Below are positions 29,614 through 39,380 of a stretch of DNA of 64,000 nucleotides, piece after piece; position 1 is the first letter of the stretch, and each line of letters starts with the position of its first letter. A program made the position numbers and the translations under genes. The DNA is from Neobacillus massiliamazoniensis (GTDB lineage Bacteria > Bacillota > Bacilli > Bacillales > Cytobacillaceae): assembly GCF_001048695.1 (NCBI RefSeq), contig NZ_CVRB01000003.1, positions 1 to 64,000 of the forward strand, in the 5' to 3' direction. The notes under the pieces were generated by a model, which was not told the origin of the DNA, searched no databases, and saw nothing but the letters and a program-made list of their open reading frames with translations.

Positions 29614-31377
29614 ATGATCGCACAAAAGGTTAACATTGAGGCCATTCATGAAGATAGTGTTAAAGTCAAAGTTGACCAAAGAGAAGTAAATGGAATTTTA
29701 TTTGTTCATATCCAAATTAGATCAGAACAACCAATTCAATTCCCGAAAGTAAATTTCGTATGGCATCACCCAATTGTAGATATTCAATCCTATTGGCATC
29801 CAGGATCATTCCGTAGTAAAAGTTTCGGTGTCGATTGGGATGGAGGTTTTTCTTCTAAAGCAACAGTATTAGCCCCTGTTGGCTGTTTTTATAATCAAGA
29901 AGGACAAAACAGGTTGGCAGTAGCATATTCCAATGCGATGGAGACTGTTAATTTTAATCTAGGTGTCCACGAAGAAACTGGAACGATCAAAGGGCAAATC
30001 ACATTATTTACAGAGCCATCAAAAATTCGATCATCCTATGATGGAGTTATTCGAATCGACAAAAGGGATATCTCTTATTATCAAGCAATCAAAGATATTT
30101 CCTTGTGGTATGAGGAAATGGAAGGATATCGGCCATCCTTTGTTCCAGAAACTGCGAAGCTTCCTATGTATTCGACATGGTATAGCTTTCATCAGGAAAT
30201 TACTGATGATGAAATCGAGAAACAATGTGAGATTGCAAAACAATTAGGCTGTGGAGCAGTCATCGTTGATGATGGCTGGCAGACAGAAGACAATCATCGT
30301 GGTTATGCTTATTGTGGAGATTGGGAAGTGTCTCCTAAAAGAATCAGGGACATGCGGAAACATATTGAACAAGTACATGCTTTAGGAATGAAATATTTAT
30401 TATGGTATAGTGTCCCATTTGTGGGGATCAATTCAAAAGTGTGGGAACGATTCCAAAACAAAATTTTATATTTTCATGATGATCTTCAAGCAGGAGTATT
30501 AGACCCACGTTACCCAGAAGTCAGGGAATATTTGATCTCTACTTACGAAAAAGCTCTAAAAGAGTGGGACTTAGACGGATTTAAACTTGATTTTATTGAT
30601 TCATTTGATTTAAATCGAGCGAAGGGCCATGCAATTCAATTTGACCCAGAACGAGATTATGAGTCAGTCCAGGAAGCGGTGGATTGTTTATTTACCGATA
30701 TTATGGAAAGTTTAAAATCAATTAAGCCATCCATTATGGTTGAATTCAGACAAAGATATATCGGCCCTTATATGAGAAAATATGGAAATATTTTCAGGGT
30801 AGGAGATTGTCCGAATGATGCAATTACTAACCGTGTTGGGATTATGGATCTACGCTTGCTATCAGGAAACACTGCAGTTCATTCCGATATGATTATGTGG
30901 AGTCCAGAAGATACCACTGAAAATGCTGCACTGCAATTAATCAATGCCCTATTCGGTGTTCCGCAATTTTCCATGCGTTTCGAAAAATTAAATAAAGACC
31001 ATTTTGAAATGGCAAAATTTTGGCTAGGTTTTTCGAAGAAATACCAAGATGTTTTGTTGAATGGTGATTTAAAGCCAACCGCACCAGAATTGCTTTATCC
31101 GATAGTAGAAACTGAGAATGACTTTACGAAACTAATCGCCATTTATGCAAATGTTTGTATTAAGTCTGGTACCAATATTCCAGAGGAATTAATTATAGTT
31201 AATGGCACGTTATCCGAGGAGTTCATCCTAGATTTAGAAGAAGATCTTAACAATATATCAATCGAGACATTCAGCTGTACAGGAATTTTAATCCGGAAAC
31301 AAAAAACAGATCTTCCTAAAGGGTTACATAGGATGAAAACAGAAAAATCTGGAGTTCTAATTTTTAGACCTGCCTAA
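29614..31377 (+). CDS. Alpha-galactosidase, glycoside hydrolase family 36
   Basis: 587 residues. It hydrolyses terminal alpha-1,6-galactose from melibiose and raffinose-type sugars by a retaining mechanism. After an N-terminal beta-sandwich, the barrel has MYSTWYSFHQEI, VDDGWQ (about residues 220-226) and DGFKLDFIDSF, whose Asp in KLD is the predicted nucleophile. A later segment, SGNTAVHSDMIMWSPED, is in the region that carries the acid/base in the family. No signal peptide, so it is cytosolic. The ATG at 29614 follows AGGAGG; the upstream in-frame ATG at 29590 lies before that site. It is the last gene before a dispersed repeat. Confidence 0.88.
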   Translation: MIAQKVNIEAIHEDSVKVKVDQREVNGILFVHIQIRSEQPIQFPKVNFVWHHPIVDIQSYWHPGSFRSKSFGVDWDGGFSSKATVLAPVGCFYNQEGQNRLAVAYSNAMETVNFNLGVHEETGTIKGQITLFTEPSKIRSSYDGVIRIDKRDISYYQAIKDISLWYEEMEGYRPSFVPETAKLPMYSTWYSFHQEITDDEIEKQCEIAKQLGCGAVIVDDGWQTEDNHRGYAYCGDWEVSPKRIRDMRKHIEQVHALGMKYLLWYSVPFVGINSKVWERFQNKILYFHDDLQAGVLDPRYPEVREYLISTYEKALKEWDLDGFKLDFIDSFDLNRAKGHAIQFDPERDYESVQEAVDCLFTDIMESLKSIKPSIMVEFRQRYIGPYMRKYGNIFRVGDCPNDAITNRVGIMDLRLLSGNTAVHSDMIMWSPEDTTENAALQLINALFGVPQFSMRFEKLNKDHFEMAKFWLGFSKKYQDVLLNGDLKPTAPELLYPIVETENDFTKLIAIYANVCIKSGTNIPEELIIVNGTLSEEFILDLEEDLNNISIETFSCTGILIRKQKTDLPKGLHRMKTEKSGVLIFRPA

Positions 31378-31466
31378 ATAAGATTATGACTTGATGTTAA
31401 TGAATGCTGTTATTCAGCTAGACCAAACTGGTTCTAGGATTACAGCAATGGGACGATTTTTAAACT

Positions 31467-31715
31467 AGGCTGTGTTAAAGGTCATTGTTGATTTTTACAA
31501 CTATGTTGATTGGAGTGGAAGGCGCGAGATCCTCGAAAATGCTATCGCATTTCCTTCGTGCGGTGTAGATTCAAAGATGCTGATTCAACGTCCTGCGGGA
31601 GTCAGGGCAGGAGAGACCCCACAGGCGCCTAAGCGCCGAGGAGGCTCCCCGGAACACCCGCGGAAAACGAAGCGCCTGGAACGCAAATCAACAGGCAAGT
31701 TTAACACAGCCTTAA
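31467..31715. repeat. Dispersed GC-rich repeat, copy B (long form)
   Basis: About 250 bp with ends AGGCTGTGTTAAAGG and TTTAACACAGCCTT. It carries a roughly 65-bp internal segment (CCTCGAAAATGCTATCGC, then TTCGTGCGGTGTAGATTC) absent from copy A. It splits the GH36 gene from the GH4 gene and fills most of the 400-bp gap there. Confidence 0.85.
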
Positions 31716-31777
31716 TTTAAAAAGCCGATCCTAGTTGCTAAATATACAAAATAAAAATATAAATTTGGAGGATGAAG

Positions 31778-33106
31778 ATGTCGAAAATTACATTTTTAGG
31801 TGCGGGAAGCACGGTGTTTGCCAAAAATGTCCTTGGTGATTGTATGCTCGTTCCAGCGTTGGAGGGATTCGAATTCGCACTTTATGACATTGATGAACAA
31901 AAATTAAAAGATTCCGAGAATATGTTGACCAACTTGAAAGTAAGTTTGAACAAAAATATTCAAATTAAAGCCTATTTAGAACGAAAGGAAGCGCTTAAGG
32001 ACGCAAAATACGTCATTAATGCTATTCAAGTTGGCGGTTATAAACCTAGCACGGTGATTGATTTTGAAATTCCAAAGAAATATGGTTTACGGCAGACGAT
32101 TGCTGATACAATCGGGATAGGCGGTATCTTTCGCAATCTTCGGACCATTCCGGTGATGCTGGATTTTGCAAAGGATATGGAAGAGGTTTGCCCTGATGCA
32201 CTCTTTTTAAATTACACAAACCCTATGGCGGTATTAACAGGCGTGATGAATCGTTTCACTGCAATAAAAACAGTCGGCCTTTGTCACAGCGTTCAAGTTT
32301 GTACAAGCGAACTATTCAAATCATTGGGCATGGATTCAGAAGGGGTTCAAGAAAAGATTGCAGGGATTAACCATATGGCATGGCTATTGGAAGTAAGAAG
32401 AAATGGTGAGGATCTCTATCCAGAGATTAAAAGAAGGGCAAGAGAAAAGCAAAAAACAAAACATCATGATATGGTGAGATTTGAATTAATGGATAAGTTT
32501 GGTTATTACGTGACCGAATCATCAGAGCATAACGCCGAGTATCATCCGTACTTTATCAAATCCAAATATCCGGAGCTTATCGAAAAATACAATATTCCGC
32601 TTGATGAATATCCGCGCCGATGTGAACAGCAAATAAAGAATTGGGAAACAATGAGAGAGGAATTAGTAAATAATAGGGCATTAGACCATGTACGCACAAA
32701 AGAATATGGTTCACGAATTATTGAAGCGATTGAAACGAATATTCCATTTAAATTTGGTGGGAATGTACTGAATACTGGAAGACTTATCAGCAACTTACCT
32801 GAAAAAGCTTGTGTGGAAGTTCCTTGTATTGCGGATAGAAGCGGAATCACGCCAACGTATGTAGGAGACCTCCCTGAACAGCTTGCCGCATTAAACCGTA
32901 CCAATATTAATACGCAGCTGTTAACCATTGAAGCAGCCATTACTCGCAAGCGAGAATATATTTACCAGGCGGCGATGCTGGATCCGCATACGGCTGCAGA
33001 ATTGTCATTGGATGATATTGTTTCCCTTTGTGATGATTTAATTGAGGCACATGGGGAGTGGCTTCCAAAATTTAAGTCGACAGAGGAAATTACCATCAGC
33101 TTGTAA
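31778..33106 (+). CDS. melA: Alpha-galactosidase, glycoside hydrolase family 4 (NAD- and Mn-dependent)
   Basis: 442 residues. GH4 enzymes cleave glycosides by an NAD-dependent oxidation-elimination mechanism. A Rossmann start ITFLGAGSTVFAKNVLGD (about 3-20) binds NAD. NYTNPMA, GLCHSVQ and GINHMAW supply the metal-binding Cys and His. I chose the ATG at 31778, six bases after GGAGG, rather than the ATG at 31772. B. subtilis MelA is the model. It probably acts on the same imported sugars as the GH36 enzyme, so the locus has two unrelated alpha-galactosidases. Confidence 0.93.
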   Translation: MSKITFLGAGSTVFAKNVLGDCMLVPALEGFEFALYDIDEQKLKDSENMLTNLKVSLNKNIQIKAYLERKEALKDAKYVINAIQVGGYKPSTVIDFEIPKKYGLRQTIADTIGIGGIFRNLRTIPVMLDFAKDMEEVCPDALFLNYTNPMAVLTGVMNRFTAIKTVGLCHSVQVCTSELFKSLGMDSEGVQEKIAGINHMAWLLEVRRNGEDLYPEIKRRAREKQKTKHHDMVRFELMDKFGYYVTESSEHNAEYHPYFIKSKYPELIEKYNIPLDEYPRRCEQQIKNWETMREELVNNRALDHVRTKEYGSRIIEAIETNIPFKFGGNVLNTGRLISNLPEKACVEVPCIADRSGITPTYVGDLPEQLAALNRTNINTQLLTIEAAITRKREYIYQAAMLDPHTAAELSLDDIVSLCDDLIEAHGEWLPKFKSTEEITISL

Positions 33107-33337
33107 GATTTTATTTTATAGTAGATAGGTAACAGGTTCATTTTAAGAATGAAGACTTTAAGTGGATATCCTTATATTCAAATGGGTTCTGAAAAAGTCC
33201 AAAAAAGTAGAGGGAGTTCTATAATCATTCCTCCTCATATGATAATTTTTAAAGTAATAAATCAATAAATAATGAAAAAACCGATTTTCCTTAGCGTGAA
33301 CTGCACCCTGTCAAGTAGACAGTATCAAAAACTAAAA

Positions 33338-34255
33338 CTAGGCAATGGCCTTAGTTCGATATTCTATCGGGCTAAGGCCATTAAATTTAGCTTGTAAACG
33401 GTCTTGGTTATAAAATTGAATGTAGTTTTTTATATCCTTTTGAAGTTCCTTAAAGGATTGATAATGATGAAGATAATATCTTTCTACTTTCAAAGTCCCC
33501 CAGAATGATTCCATACATCCATTATCAATACATTTTCCTACTCTAGACATACTGTGAGTAAGATGTTTTTTTTTGACTATTTTTTTAAATCCATTTGATG
33601 TATATTGAAACCCACGGTCGCTATGTATTAATAATTTTTCATCTTCTAAAGTAGCCGTAGCTAAAGCACGCTTAATGGTCTTAAAGACTAGCTCATTATC
33701 ATTTCGATGTCCAATTTCATAGGAAACAATAGAATTGTCATACAGGTCTAAAACAGCGCTTAAATAGGCTTTTTGGCCTTCTCCGTATTTCAATTCTGTT
33801 ATATCGGTTACCCATTTTTCATTGGGATGTGCTGCTGTAAATTCCCGATTCAAGATATTATCTGCTACATTATTATCTGAAGGACGATGATCCCATTTCT
33901 TTTTCCGTCGTATCTTCGCTTGTAATCCAACTAATTTCATTAAACGATGAATCCTTTTCGCATTATAATGTTTATTCATTTTGCGGTTAAGATTCATTGT
34001 CATTCTTCGATAACCATAAATTCCTTCCACTTTTTGATAAATTGCTTTGATTTCTTTAAATAAACCACGATTTTCACGTTCTTGATCCGTTTCTTTTCGA
34101 TTAAGCCATTTATAGTATGAAGATCGATTGGTCTTGCATAATGAACAAAGAAGATGAATAGGGCAATTCTTCTCCTCATTTAATTCGCGTATAGCACAAT
34201 AAACTACTTCATTCCGAACCCTGCTTAGTACCGCCTTCTTTCGATTTCCTCCAAC
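33338..34255 (-). CDS. IS3-family transposase OrfB (DDE integrase domain)
   Basis: 305 codons counted from the frameshift site. There is no need for an own start because it is made as an OrfAB fusion by -1 slippage at AAAAAAG. The N-terminal region includes SRVRNEVVYCAIRELNEEKN and GIYGYRRM. The rve domain follows with catalytic Asp in WVTDIT, Asp in IHSDRG and Glu in MESFWG, so the DDE triad is intact. Catalyses excision and insertion of the IS. Confidence 0.9.
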   Translation of the reverse strand, partial: VGGNRKKAVLSRVRNEVVYCAIRELNEEKNCPIHLLCSLCKTNRSSYYKWLNRKETDQERENRGLFKEIKAIYQKVEGIYGYRRMTMNLNRKMNKHYNAKRIHRLMKLVGLQAKIRRKKKWDHRPSDNNVADNILNREFTAAHPNEKWVTDITELKYGEGQKAYLSAVLDLYDNSIVSYEIGHRNDNELVFKTIKRALATATLEDEKLLIHSDRGFQYTSNGFKKIVKKKHLTHSMSRVGKCIDNGCMESFWGTLKVERYYLHHYQSFKELQKDIKNYIQFYNQDRLQAKFNGLSPIEYRTKAIA

Positions 34256-34902
34256 TTTTTTAATAAAGCATTTTCTACTTCTAATCGATAATTTTTCGCT
34301 TCTAATTCCTTAACCTTTATCCTTAATTTCTCTTGTTCTGTCATTTCTTCTACAGGTTTCTTTCTTCCCCGGTGATCCCGTAGGGATTCTGGTCCCTCTG
34401 CTTCATACCTTTTTGTCCAGCTGTATATTTGCTGGTAGCTAATATGATATTTTTCTATTACAGCTGAATAATTATGTCCATTTTTTATACAGAGATGAAC
34501 TGCTTCAACTTTCTCTTCAAATGATAATTTTTTTGATTGAATCATAAGGGATTTCCTCCGATGAGTATTCTTCGTTTCCTTATGATTATTATAATTCTTT
34601 ATCCAGACTCTGAGAGCGCCACGGCTTACTTTACGCTTTCTACATATTTCCAATATCGAATAAGCCCCCGATAAATAATCTTGAATGGCACTTAATCTTA
34701 ATTCATCTGAATACTCTTTCCATCCATGTGATTCCTCTAAACCATCAATACCATATAATTCATATTTGTCTTTCCAACTGAGAAGTGTGGAATTAGAAAT
34801 TTTGTATTCCTTTATTAATCTGCTGGGGCTTATTTCCCCTTCTAAATATTTCATTAGAATTTGGTACTTTTCCTCAGAAGAATATTTACTTCTTTTAGAC
34901 AT
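34225..34902 (-). CDS. IS3-family OrfA (tandem helix-turn-helix DNA-binding protein)
   Basis: 225 residues from the ATG at 34902 (AGGGGGA upstream); a longer frame reaches 34944 but lacks a site. Contains two to three helix-turn-helix units (EEKYQILMKYLEGEISPSRL; FEEKVEAVHLCIKNGHNY) and a C-terminal leucine-zipper-like stretch (RIKVKELEAKNYRLEVENAL) that multimerises OrfA and OrfAB. Ends LEEIERRRY shortly after the slippery site. Confidence 0.88.
   Translation of the reverse strand: MSKRSKYSSEEKYQILMKYLEGEISPSRLIKEYKISNSTLLSWKDKYELYGIDGLEESHGWKEYSDELRLSAIQDYLSGAYSILEICRKRKVSRGALRVWIKNYNNHKETKNTHRRKSLMIQSKKLSFEEKVEAVHLCIKNGHNYSAVIEKYHISYQQIYSWTKRYEAEGPESLRDHRGRKKPVEEMTEQEKLRIKVKELEAKNYRLEVENALLKKLEEIERRRY
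34255..34261 (-). promoter_or_regulatory. Programmed -1 ribosomal frameshift site
   Basis: AAAAAAG on the minus strand, followed by GTTGGAGGAAATCG. Slipping back one base joins orfA to the orfB frame (GTT GGA GGA AAT CGA AAG AAG), which is open for 305 codons. Standard for the IS3 family. Confidence 0.75.
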
Positions 34903-35154
34903 AAAAAATCCCCCTAAAGTAACAACAGATTTTTGTTTTTTCATCTGTCTACTTTAAGGGGAGCATATCAGCGATAAGAGGAATCGGTTTTTTGTTTTTA
35001 TTAGGATTAATTTATATTTAAAATTACCAAAAACTAACTTACCTTCTATATAAAAATGAATTTTGGGAAATATAGCTTTATAAAGCTATATTTCAGGGTA
35101 CAGAGTTCCCTTAGAATGTGGGAGATATTTCAATTTTATAAAGGGATGATTAAT

Positions 35155-35286
35155 ATGTTAAAAACAATAATTTCTTATATTCCATCCTGGCAAGTATTCG
35201 TTCAAACATTTATTGTATTTTTTATACCATATTTGATGTCCAAATTATTTAATTGGATTCAGACATCTAAGGAAGAGTGGGAATAA
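35155..35286 (+). CDS. Small single-span membrane ORF at the head of germination operon 2
   Basis: 43 residues: a hydrophobic helix near residues 13-28 ([16 protein letters not shown]) and a charged end (TSKEEWE). The ATG at 35155 is nine bases after AAAGGG, and the stop overlaps the ATG of gerA (TAATG), so it is translationally coupled. Small D-type subunits that modulate germinant receptors are known in some Bacillus ger operons. This one is shorter and unproven. Function unknown. Confidence 0.6.
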   Translation: MLKTIISYIPSWQVFVQTFIVFFIPYLMSKLFNWIQTSKEEWE

Positions 35287-36860
35287 TGAAAGTGTGGAGA
35301 TCAAAGAGAGGAAAAATAAAAAAACAGGCCAATCAAATTCACCATGAAAATGACAACAAGCCGGTTGAAGATTCACTGGATAGTTTCACTGGAAACTTCA
35401 ATGTGGATGCTGAACTTATCAGACAAAAAATGAGCCAGAATTCTGATGTACAATTTCGAGAGTTTTACATAGGAGGAACGGGCACCCAGGCTATGATTGT
35501 CTTTGTGGAAGGATTGTCCGATAAAGACATCATTGAAAAACATATTTTGAGATCATTGATGAATGATTTTTCCGAGGAATATAAAAAGGAAACCATTTAT
35601 GAAAAAGGAGCCATTTCAAAAGAATTTATTAAAAATAAAATCCTTCCTATTGGTGAAGTGAAAGAGATTTCTAACATTAATGAGTTGATGTCAAAAGTAT
35701 TGAGAGGCTGGACGGCACTTTTAATATCTGGGTCACCTGCTGTCCTCATTCTTGGTACAGCAAAAGGAAAACAAAGAACAATTGAAGAGCCAATATCAGA
35801 GGCTTTGGTAAGAGGTCCACGAATAGGTTTTACTGAATCTATAAAGGAAAATACTGCTCTTTTGAGGAGTCATGGTGAAAATATTCATTTATTGTTAACG
35901 AAATTTCAAGTAGGCAAGTCTTCTAAAAAAGAATTGGTTATCGCTTATATAGAAGGGATTGCTAATCCGGAAATAGTAGAAGAGGTAAAGGCGAGAATTC
36001 AGAAAATCAGTATGGATTATATTCAGGAATCAGGTTATATAGAGCAACTTGTTGAGGATAATTACCTTAGCCCATTTCCGCAAGTGCAGAGTACGGAACG
36101 GCCTGACCGTGTTATGGGTGCATTGATGGAAGGACGAGTTGCAATCCTGTTAGATGGGACACCTTTTGCTTTAATTGTTCCGGTTACATTTAGTATGCTG
36201 CTGCAATCACCCGAGGATTATTATGAGCGATGGATTCCCGGTACAACTCTTCGTTTACTACGTTTTCTTGCAGCCTTTGTTTCATTGTTTGGGCCTGCCC
36301 TTTATATTGCCTTTATCTCCTATCATCCCGGATTAATACCAACTAAATTAGTTATTTCAATTGCTGGGACGCGAGAAGGCGTTCCGTTTCCTGCCATTAT
36401 AGAAGCATTGATCATGGAAATATCAATTGAAATTTTGAGAGAAGCTGGGCTCCGTTTACCTAGACCGATTGGTCCAGCGATAGGAATTGTAGGTGGACTT
36501 GTTATTGGGGAAGCTGCTGTACAAGCTGGGATTGTCAGCCCAATTATGGTGATTGTCGTAGCGATAACAGCTATTTCTTCTTTTGCGATCCCGTCGTATA
36601 ATGCAGGGGTTACATTACGTATTCTGCGCTTTGTGGTCATGTTTAGTGCTGCATTGTTTGGGTTGTATGGAATCATCCTTTTTATGCTTTTGCTTTGCAG
36701 TCATTTGGTAAGGCTGAAGAGTTTTGGGGTACCTTATGTTAGCCCAGCTGTTCCTTATCGTATCAGTGATTGGAAAGATTTTATGGTCCGTATGCCGCTC
36801 CAAGTAATGAAGAGTCGTCCGAAGATGTTTCATACTAAGAATCCAGTACGAAAAGGATAG
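35286..36860 (+). CDS. Spore germination receptor A subunit, GerAA/GerKA family (operon 2)
   Basis: 524 residues from the ATG at 35286. Charged N-terminal domain to about residue 315, then membrane segments including [20 protein letters not shown]. Family stretches [20 protein letters not shown] and [20 protein letters not shown] are present. It starts inside the stop of the small ORF and lies 25 bp before gerB. It is clearly diverged from the operon 1 A subunit, so the two operons probably answer to different germinants (inference). Confidence 0.93.
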   Translation: MKVWRSKRGKIKKQANQIHHENDNKPVEDSLDSFTGNFNVDAELIRQKMSQNSDVQFREFYIGGTGTQAMIVFVEGLSDKDIIEKHILRSLMNDFSEEYKKETIYEKGAISKEFIKNKILPIGEVKEISNINELMSKVLRGWTALLISGSPAVLILGTAKGKQRTIEEPISEALVRGPRIGFTESIKENTALLRSHGENIHLLLTKFQVGKSSKKELVIAYIEGIANPEIVEEVKARIQKISMDYIQESGYIEQLVEDNYLSPFPQVQSTERPDRVMGALMEGRVAILLDGTPFALIVPVTFSMLLQSPEDYYERWIPGTTLRLLRFLAAFVSLFGPALYIAFISYHPGLIPTKLVISIAGTREGVPFPAIIEALIMEISIEILREAGLRLPRPIGPAIGIVGGLVIGEAAVQAGIVSPIMVIVVAITAISSFAIPSYNAGVTLRILRFVVMFSAALFGLYGIILFMLLLCSHLVRLKSFGVPYVSPAVPYRISDWKDFMVRMPLQVMKSRPKMFHTKNPVRKG

Positions 36861-36885
36861 TGCATTTTGATAAGGAGATGGATCA

Positions 36886-37977
36886 ATGATGATGACTAGT
36901 TCAAAAGAACAGATTACTACTACACAAGCAACAGTCATTCTCATCAATTATATTCTTGCATCAGGGATCCTCACTTTGCCGAGAGTTATAACAGAGAAGG
37001 TAAAAACACCAGATGGCTGGATTAGTGTTATTTTAGGTGGGTTAATTGCGATATTAATGGGGATTATTATGGTTAAATTAAGCCAACAATATCCGAATAA
37101 AACCTTTTATCAATACAGTCAGGATATTGTAGGTAAGTGGGTAGGGTGGCTACTTAGTCTTATATTCATTGTTTATTTTTTTTCACTTTCCGCATATGAG
37201 GTTAAAGTACTAGGAGAAGTAACAAGTTTTTATTTATTGGAAGGTACCCCTATATGGGCCATTATCATACCCTTTATGTGGATAGGACTCTATTTGCTCT
37301 TAGGAGGGCTTAACTCAGTTGCCCGACTTTATGAAATTATACTCCCCATTTCATTCCTCCTTTTTTTGTTGGTTATCTTTATGAGTTTCAAAATATTTAA
37401 CCTAGATAATTTACGTCCTGTTTTGGGAATGGGAATAGCACCTGTATTTAAAGGGATTAAGACAACTACTTTCACATTTATTGGTCCGGAGATTATGTTG
37501 CTCCTTTTAACGTATATGGCAAAGCCCGATAAAGGGGTAAAGGTTATTTTGGTTGGAGTCTCAACAACCATAATCTTTTATGTGATCACGGTTGTGATGG
37601 TCATTGGTGCATTATCTATAGATGGAGTATTAGCAAGAACATGGCCAACTATTTCCCAAATTAGAAGCTTTGAAATTCCTGGCTTAATATTTGAACGATT
37701 TGAGTCGCTGTTACTCGTCATATGGATCATGCAAATATTTACAACATTTACGATTACATATTACGCTGCCGCTTTGGGGTTGGCTCAACTCTTTAATAAG
37801 AACATTCGTTCACCTCTTTTTATTTTGCTCCCAGTAATTTATTTCATGACGATGATCCCCAAAACGCTCAACGATTTATTTAATATGGCGGATATGATTA
37901 GCAATGTTGCTTTATATCTATTTAGTACAATACCCCTGCTTCTAATCATCTCGAAATGTAAGGGGGGGAAGGCATGA
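36886..37977 (+). CDS. Spore germination receptor B subunit, GerAB/GerKB-type permease (operon 2)
   Basis: 363 residues, about ten membrane spans, with the family N-terminus ITTTQATVILINYILASGIL and TLPRV. Starts at the first of three ATGs after AAGGAG and overlaps the C gene by four bases (ATGA). Predicted germinant-binding subunit in the spore inner membrane. Confidence 0.93.
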   Translation: MMMTSSKEQITTTQATVILINYILASGILTLPRVITEKVKTPDGWISVILGGLIAILMGIIMVKLSQQYPNKTFYQYSQDIVGKWVGWLLSLIFIVYFFSLSAYEVKVLGEVTSFYLLEGTPIWAIIIPFMWIGLYLLLGGLNSVARLYEIILPISFLLFLLVIFMSFKIFNLDNLRPVLGMGIAPVFKGIKTTTFTFIGPEIMLLLLTYMAKPDKGVKVILVGVSTTIIFYVITVVMVIGALSIDGVLARTWPTISQIRSFEIPGLIFERFESLLLVIWIMQIFTTFTITYYAAALGLAQLFNKNIRSPLFILLPVIYFMTMIPKTLNDLFNMADMISNVALYLFSTIPLLLIISKCKGGKA

Positions 37978-39176
37978 AACAAAGCCGTAACAATAAATTA
38001 TTATTATTATTCCTGCCCATTCTTTTACTTTTCTCACTTACTGGGTGCTGGAGTAGTCGTGAACTCGAAGACTTAAATATTGGTATTGGTCTAGCGATAG
38101 ATAAAGCTAAGAAGGATGCCATTGAGAGAGGCTTTGAAAAACAAAATGGTAATTATCCTAAAAAAGATGTCATCACATTGACCCATCAAGTTGTTAACCC
38201 AAAAGCAACAGGATCAGAGAGTAAAGGAGGTTCACAACAAAAAGCCTATATTAATATTTCTGTATCTGGAGATTCTTATCTTCAACTTTTACGTGAAGTA
38301 TCCATAAAAAATGATCGTCCTATCATTTTCCATCATATGAAAGTAGTTGTGATCGGTGAGGCCATTGCACGAAGGAATGGTTTAGATCAATTGCTTGATC
38401 TTTTTTTTCGTGATAATGAGATGAGACCAAGTTGTCAGGTGTTTATTAGCAAAGGTAGAGCAATCGATATATTGGAATCAAAAAAACCAGGAGATTTACC
38501 AGCTAATCGTTTACTTGGAATTGCTGATAATCAATATAAGACTACAAAAATTTTGCCTCCAATGTCACTTGGAAAAGTAGAAAGTCAACTTCTATCAGGA
38601 TCCAGTTTTCTTTTGCAAAATGTTATTTCAACGGATGGGGAGATAAAATTATCTGGAGCAGCCGTGATCAATGGAAAGACAAAAAAACTAGAAGGTTTTT
38701 TAAGCGAACCGGAGTTAGAAGGCATAACATGGATAACTGGAAAGGGAAAAGGGGGTTTAGTGAAAATCCGTGATAAAAAAACAGGGCAGGTAATTATATA
38801 CGAGATAAAGTCGATGAAAAGTAAAATTACTCCTCATGTTGTGAATGGAAAGGTACAATCCTTTGATGTGAAAATAAAATCAGAAGGACGCATATCTGAA
38901 AATTGGAACGGTGAAGCGCCCCATGGAAAAAATTTTCGTAAAAGTACGGAAAAAACGGTTGAAGAAGAAGTGAATCGATTGATAAAAAATACTTTAGTAA
39001 CCATGCAAGAGAAATTTCATGTCGATGTTGCGGGCTTTGGAAACCAAGTAAGAATAGAATACCCAAGAGTGTGGGAAAGGGGAAAAAAAGATTGGGATCA
39101 AACTTTTAGTGAGGTTCCCATTAAATATACGGTCGATTTGACGATAACTGATTTTGGTGGCTCGGGTTATAAATAA
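37974..39176 (+). CDS. Spore germination receptor C subunit, Ger(x)C lipoprotein (operon 2)
   Basis: 400 residues. Signal peptide with lipobox LTGC followed by WSSRELEDL, the C-subunit signature. Strong site (AAGGGGGGGAAGG) immediately upstream. Last gene of operon 2; a terminator follows at 39239. Confidence 0.93.
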   Translation: MKQSRNNKLLLLFLPILLLFSLTGCWSSRELEDLNIGIGLAIDKAKKDAIERGFEKQNGNYPKKDVITLTHQVVNPKATGSESKGGSQQKAYINISVSGDSYLQLLREVSIKNDRPIIFHHMKVVVIGEAIARRNGLDQLLDLFFRDNEMRPSCQVFISKGRAIDILESKKPGDLPANRLLGIADNQYKTTKILPPMSLGKVESQLLSGSSFLLQNVISTDGEIKLSGAAVINGKTKKLEGFLSEPELEGITWITGKGKGGLVKIRDKKTGQVIIYEIKSMKSKITPHVVNGKVQSFDVKIKSEGRISENWNGEAPHGKNFRKSTEKTVEEEVNRLIKNTLVTMQEKFHVDVAGFGNQVRIEYPRVWERGKKDWDQTFSEVPIKYTVDLTITDFGGSGYK

Positions 39177-39238
39177 TATCGTTTATATTCTTTTTTTACA
39201 CAAAAGCAAGCAAATTTTATTATTTAAACCTTCGATCA

Positions 39239-39274
39239 ATGAGAAGCGCCAAATGTCGTTTCTCATTTTTTTTT
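39239..39274 (+). terminator. Terminator of germination operon 2
   Basis: AATGAGAAGCG / CGTTTCTCATT stem followed by a run of T, about 65 bp after the gerC stop. Confidence 0.82.
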
Positions 39275-39380
39275 GGAGAGAGAATATTTACAGGAGAAGT
39301 TTCAATAAAATTAACAAGAATAAAAGTTTGAATTTTATTGAAATTCTTATGATAAAATTAGGAAAAAAGGAGGGGATTAT

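Larger units (their letters stand above)
33302..34965 (-). mobile_element. Intact IS3-family insertion sequence (IS150-like)
   Basis: 1664 bp with imperfect terminal inverted repeats. The left end reads TGCACCCTGTCAAGTAGACA; the right end, read inward, TGCTCCCCTTAAAGTAGACA. It holds orfA and orfB in the standard overlapping arrangement on the minus strand, with a slippery AAAAAAG (34261-34255). No clear target duplication is seen. Flanks 33275-33297 and 34970-34992 are partly complementary, suggesting insertion into a terminator loop. Confidence 0.88.

Noticed and set aside
31472..31720. ORF of 82 codons, with relatives near 55534, 57673 and 61421
   Set aside because: All are frames through the dispersed GC-rich repeat, not conserved as protein between copies.
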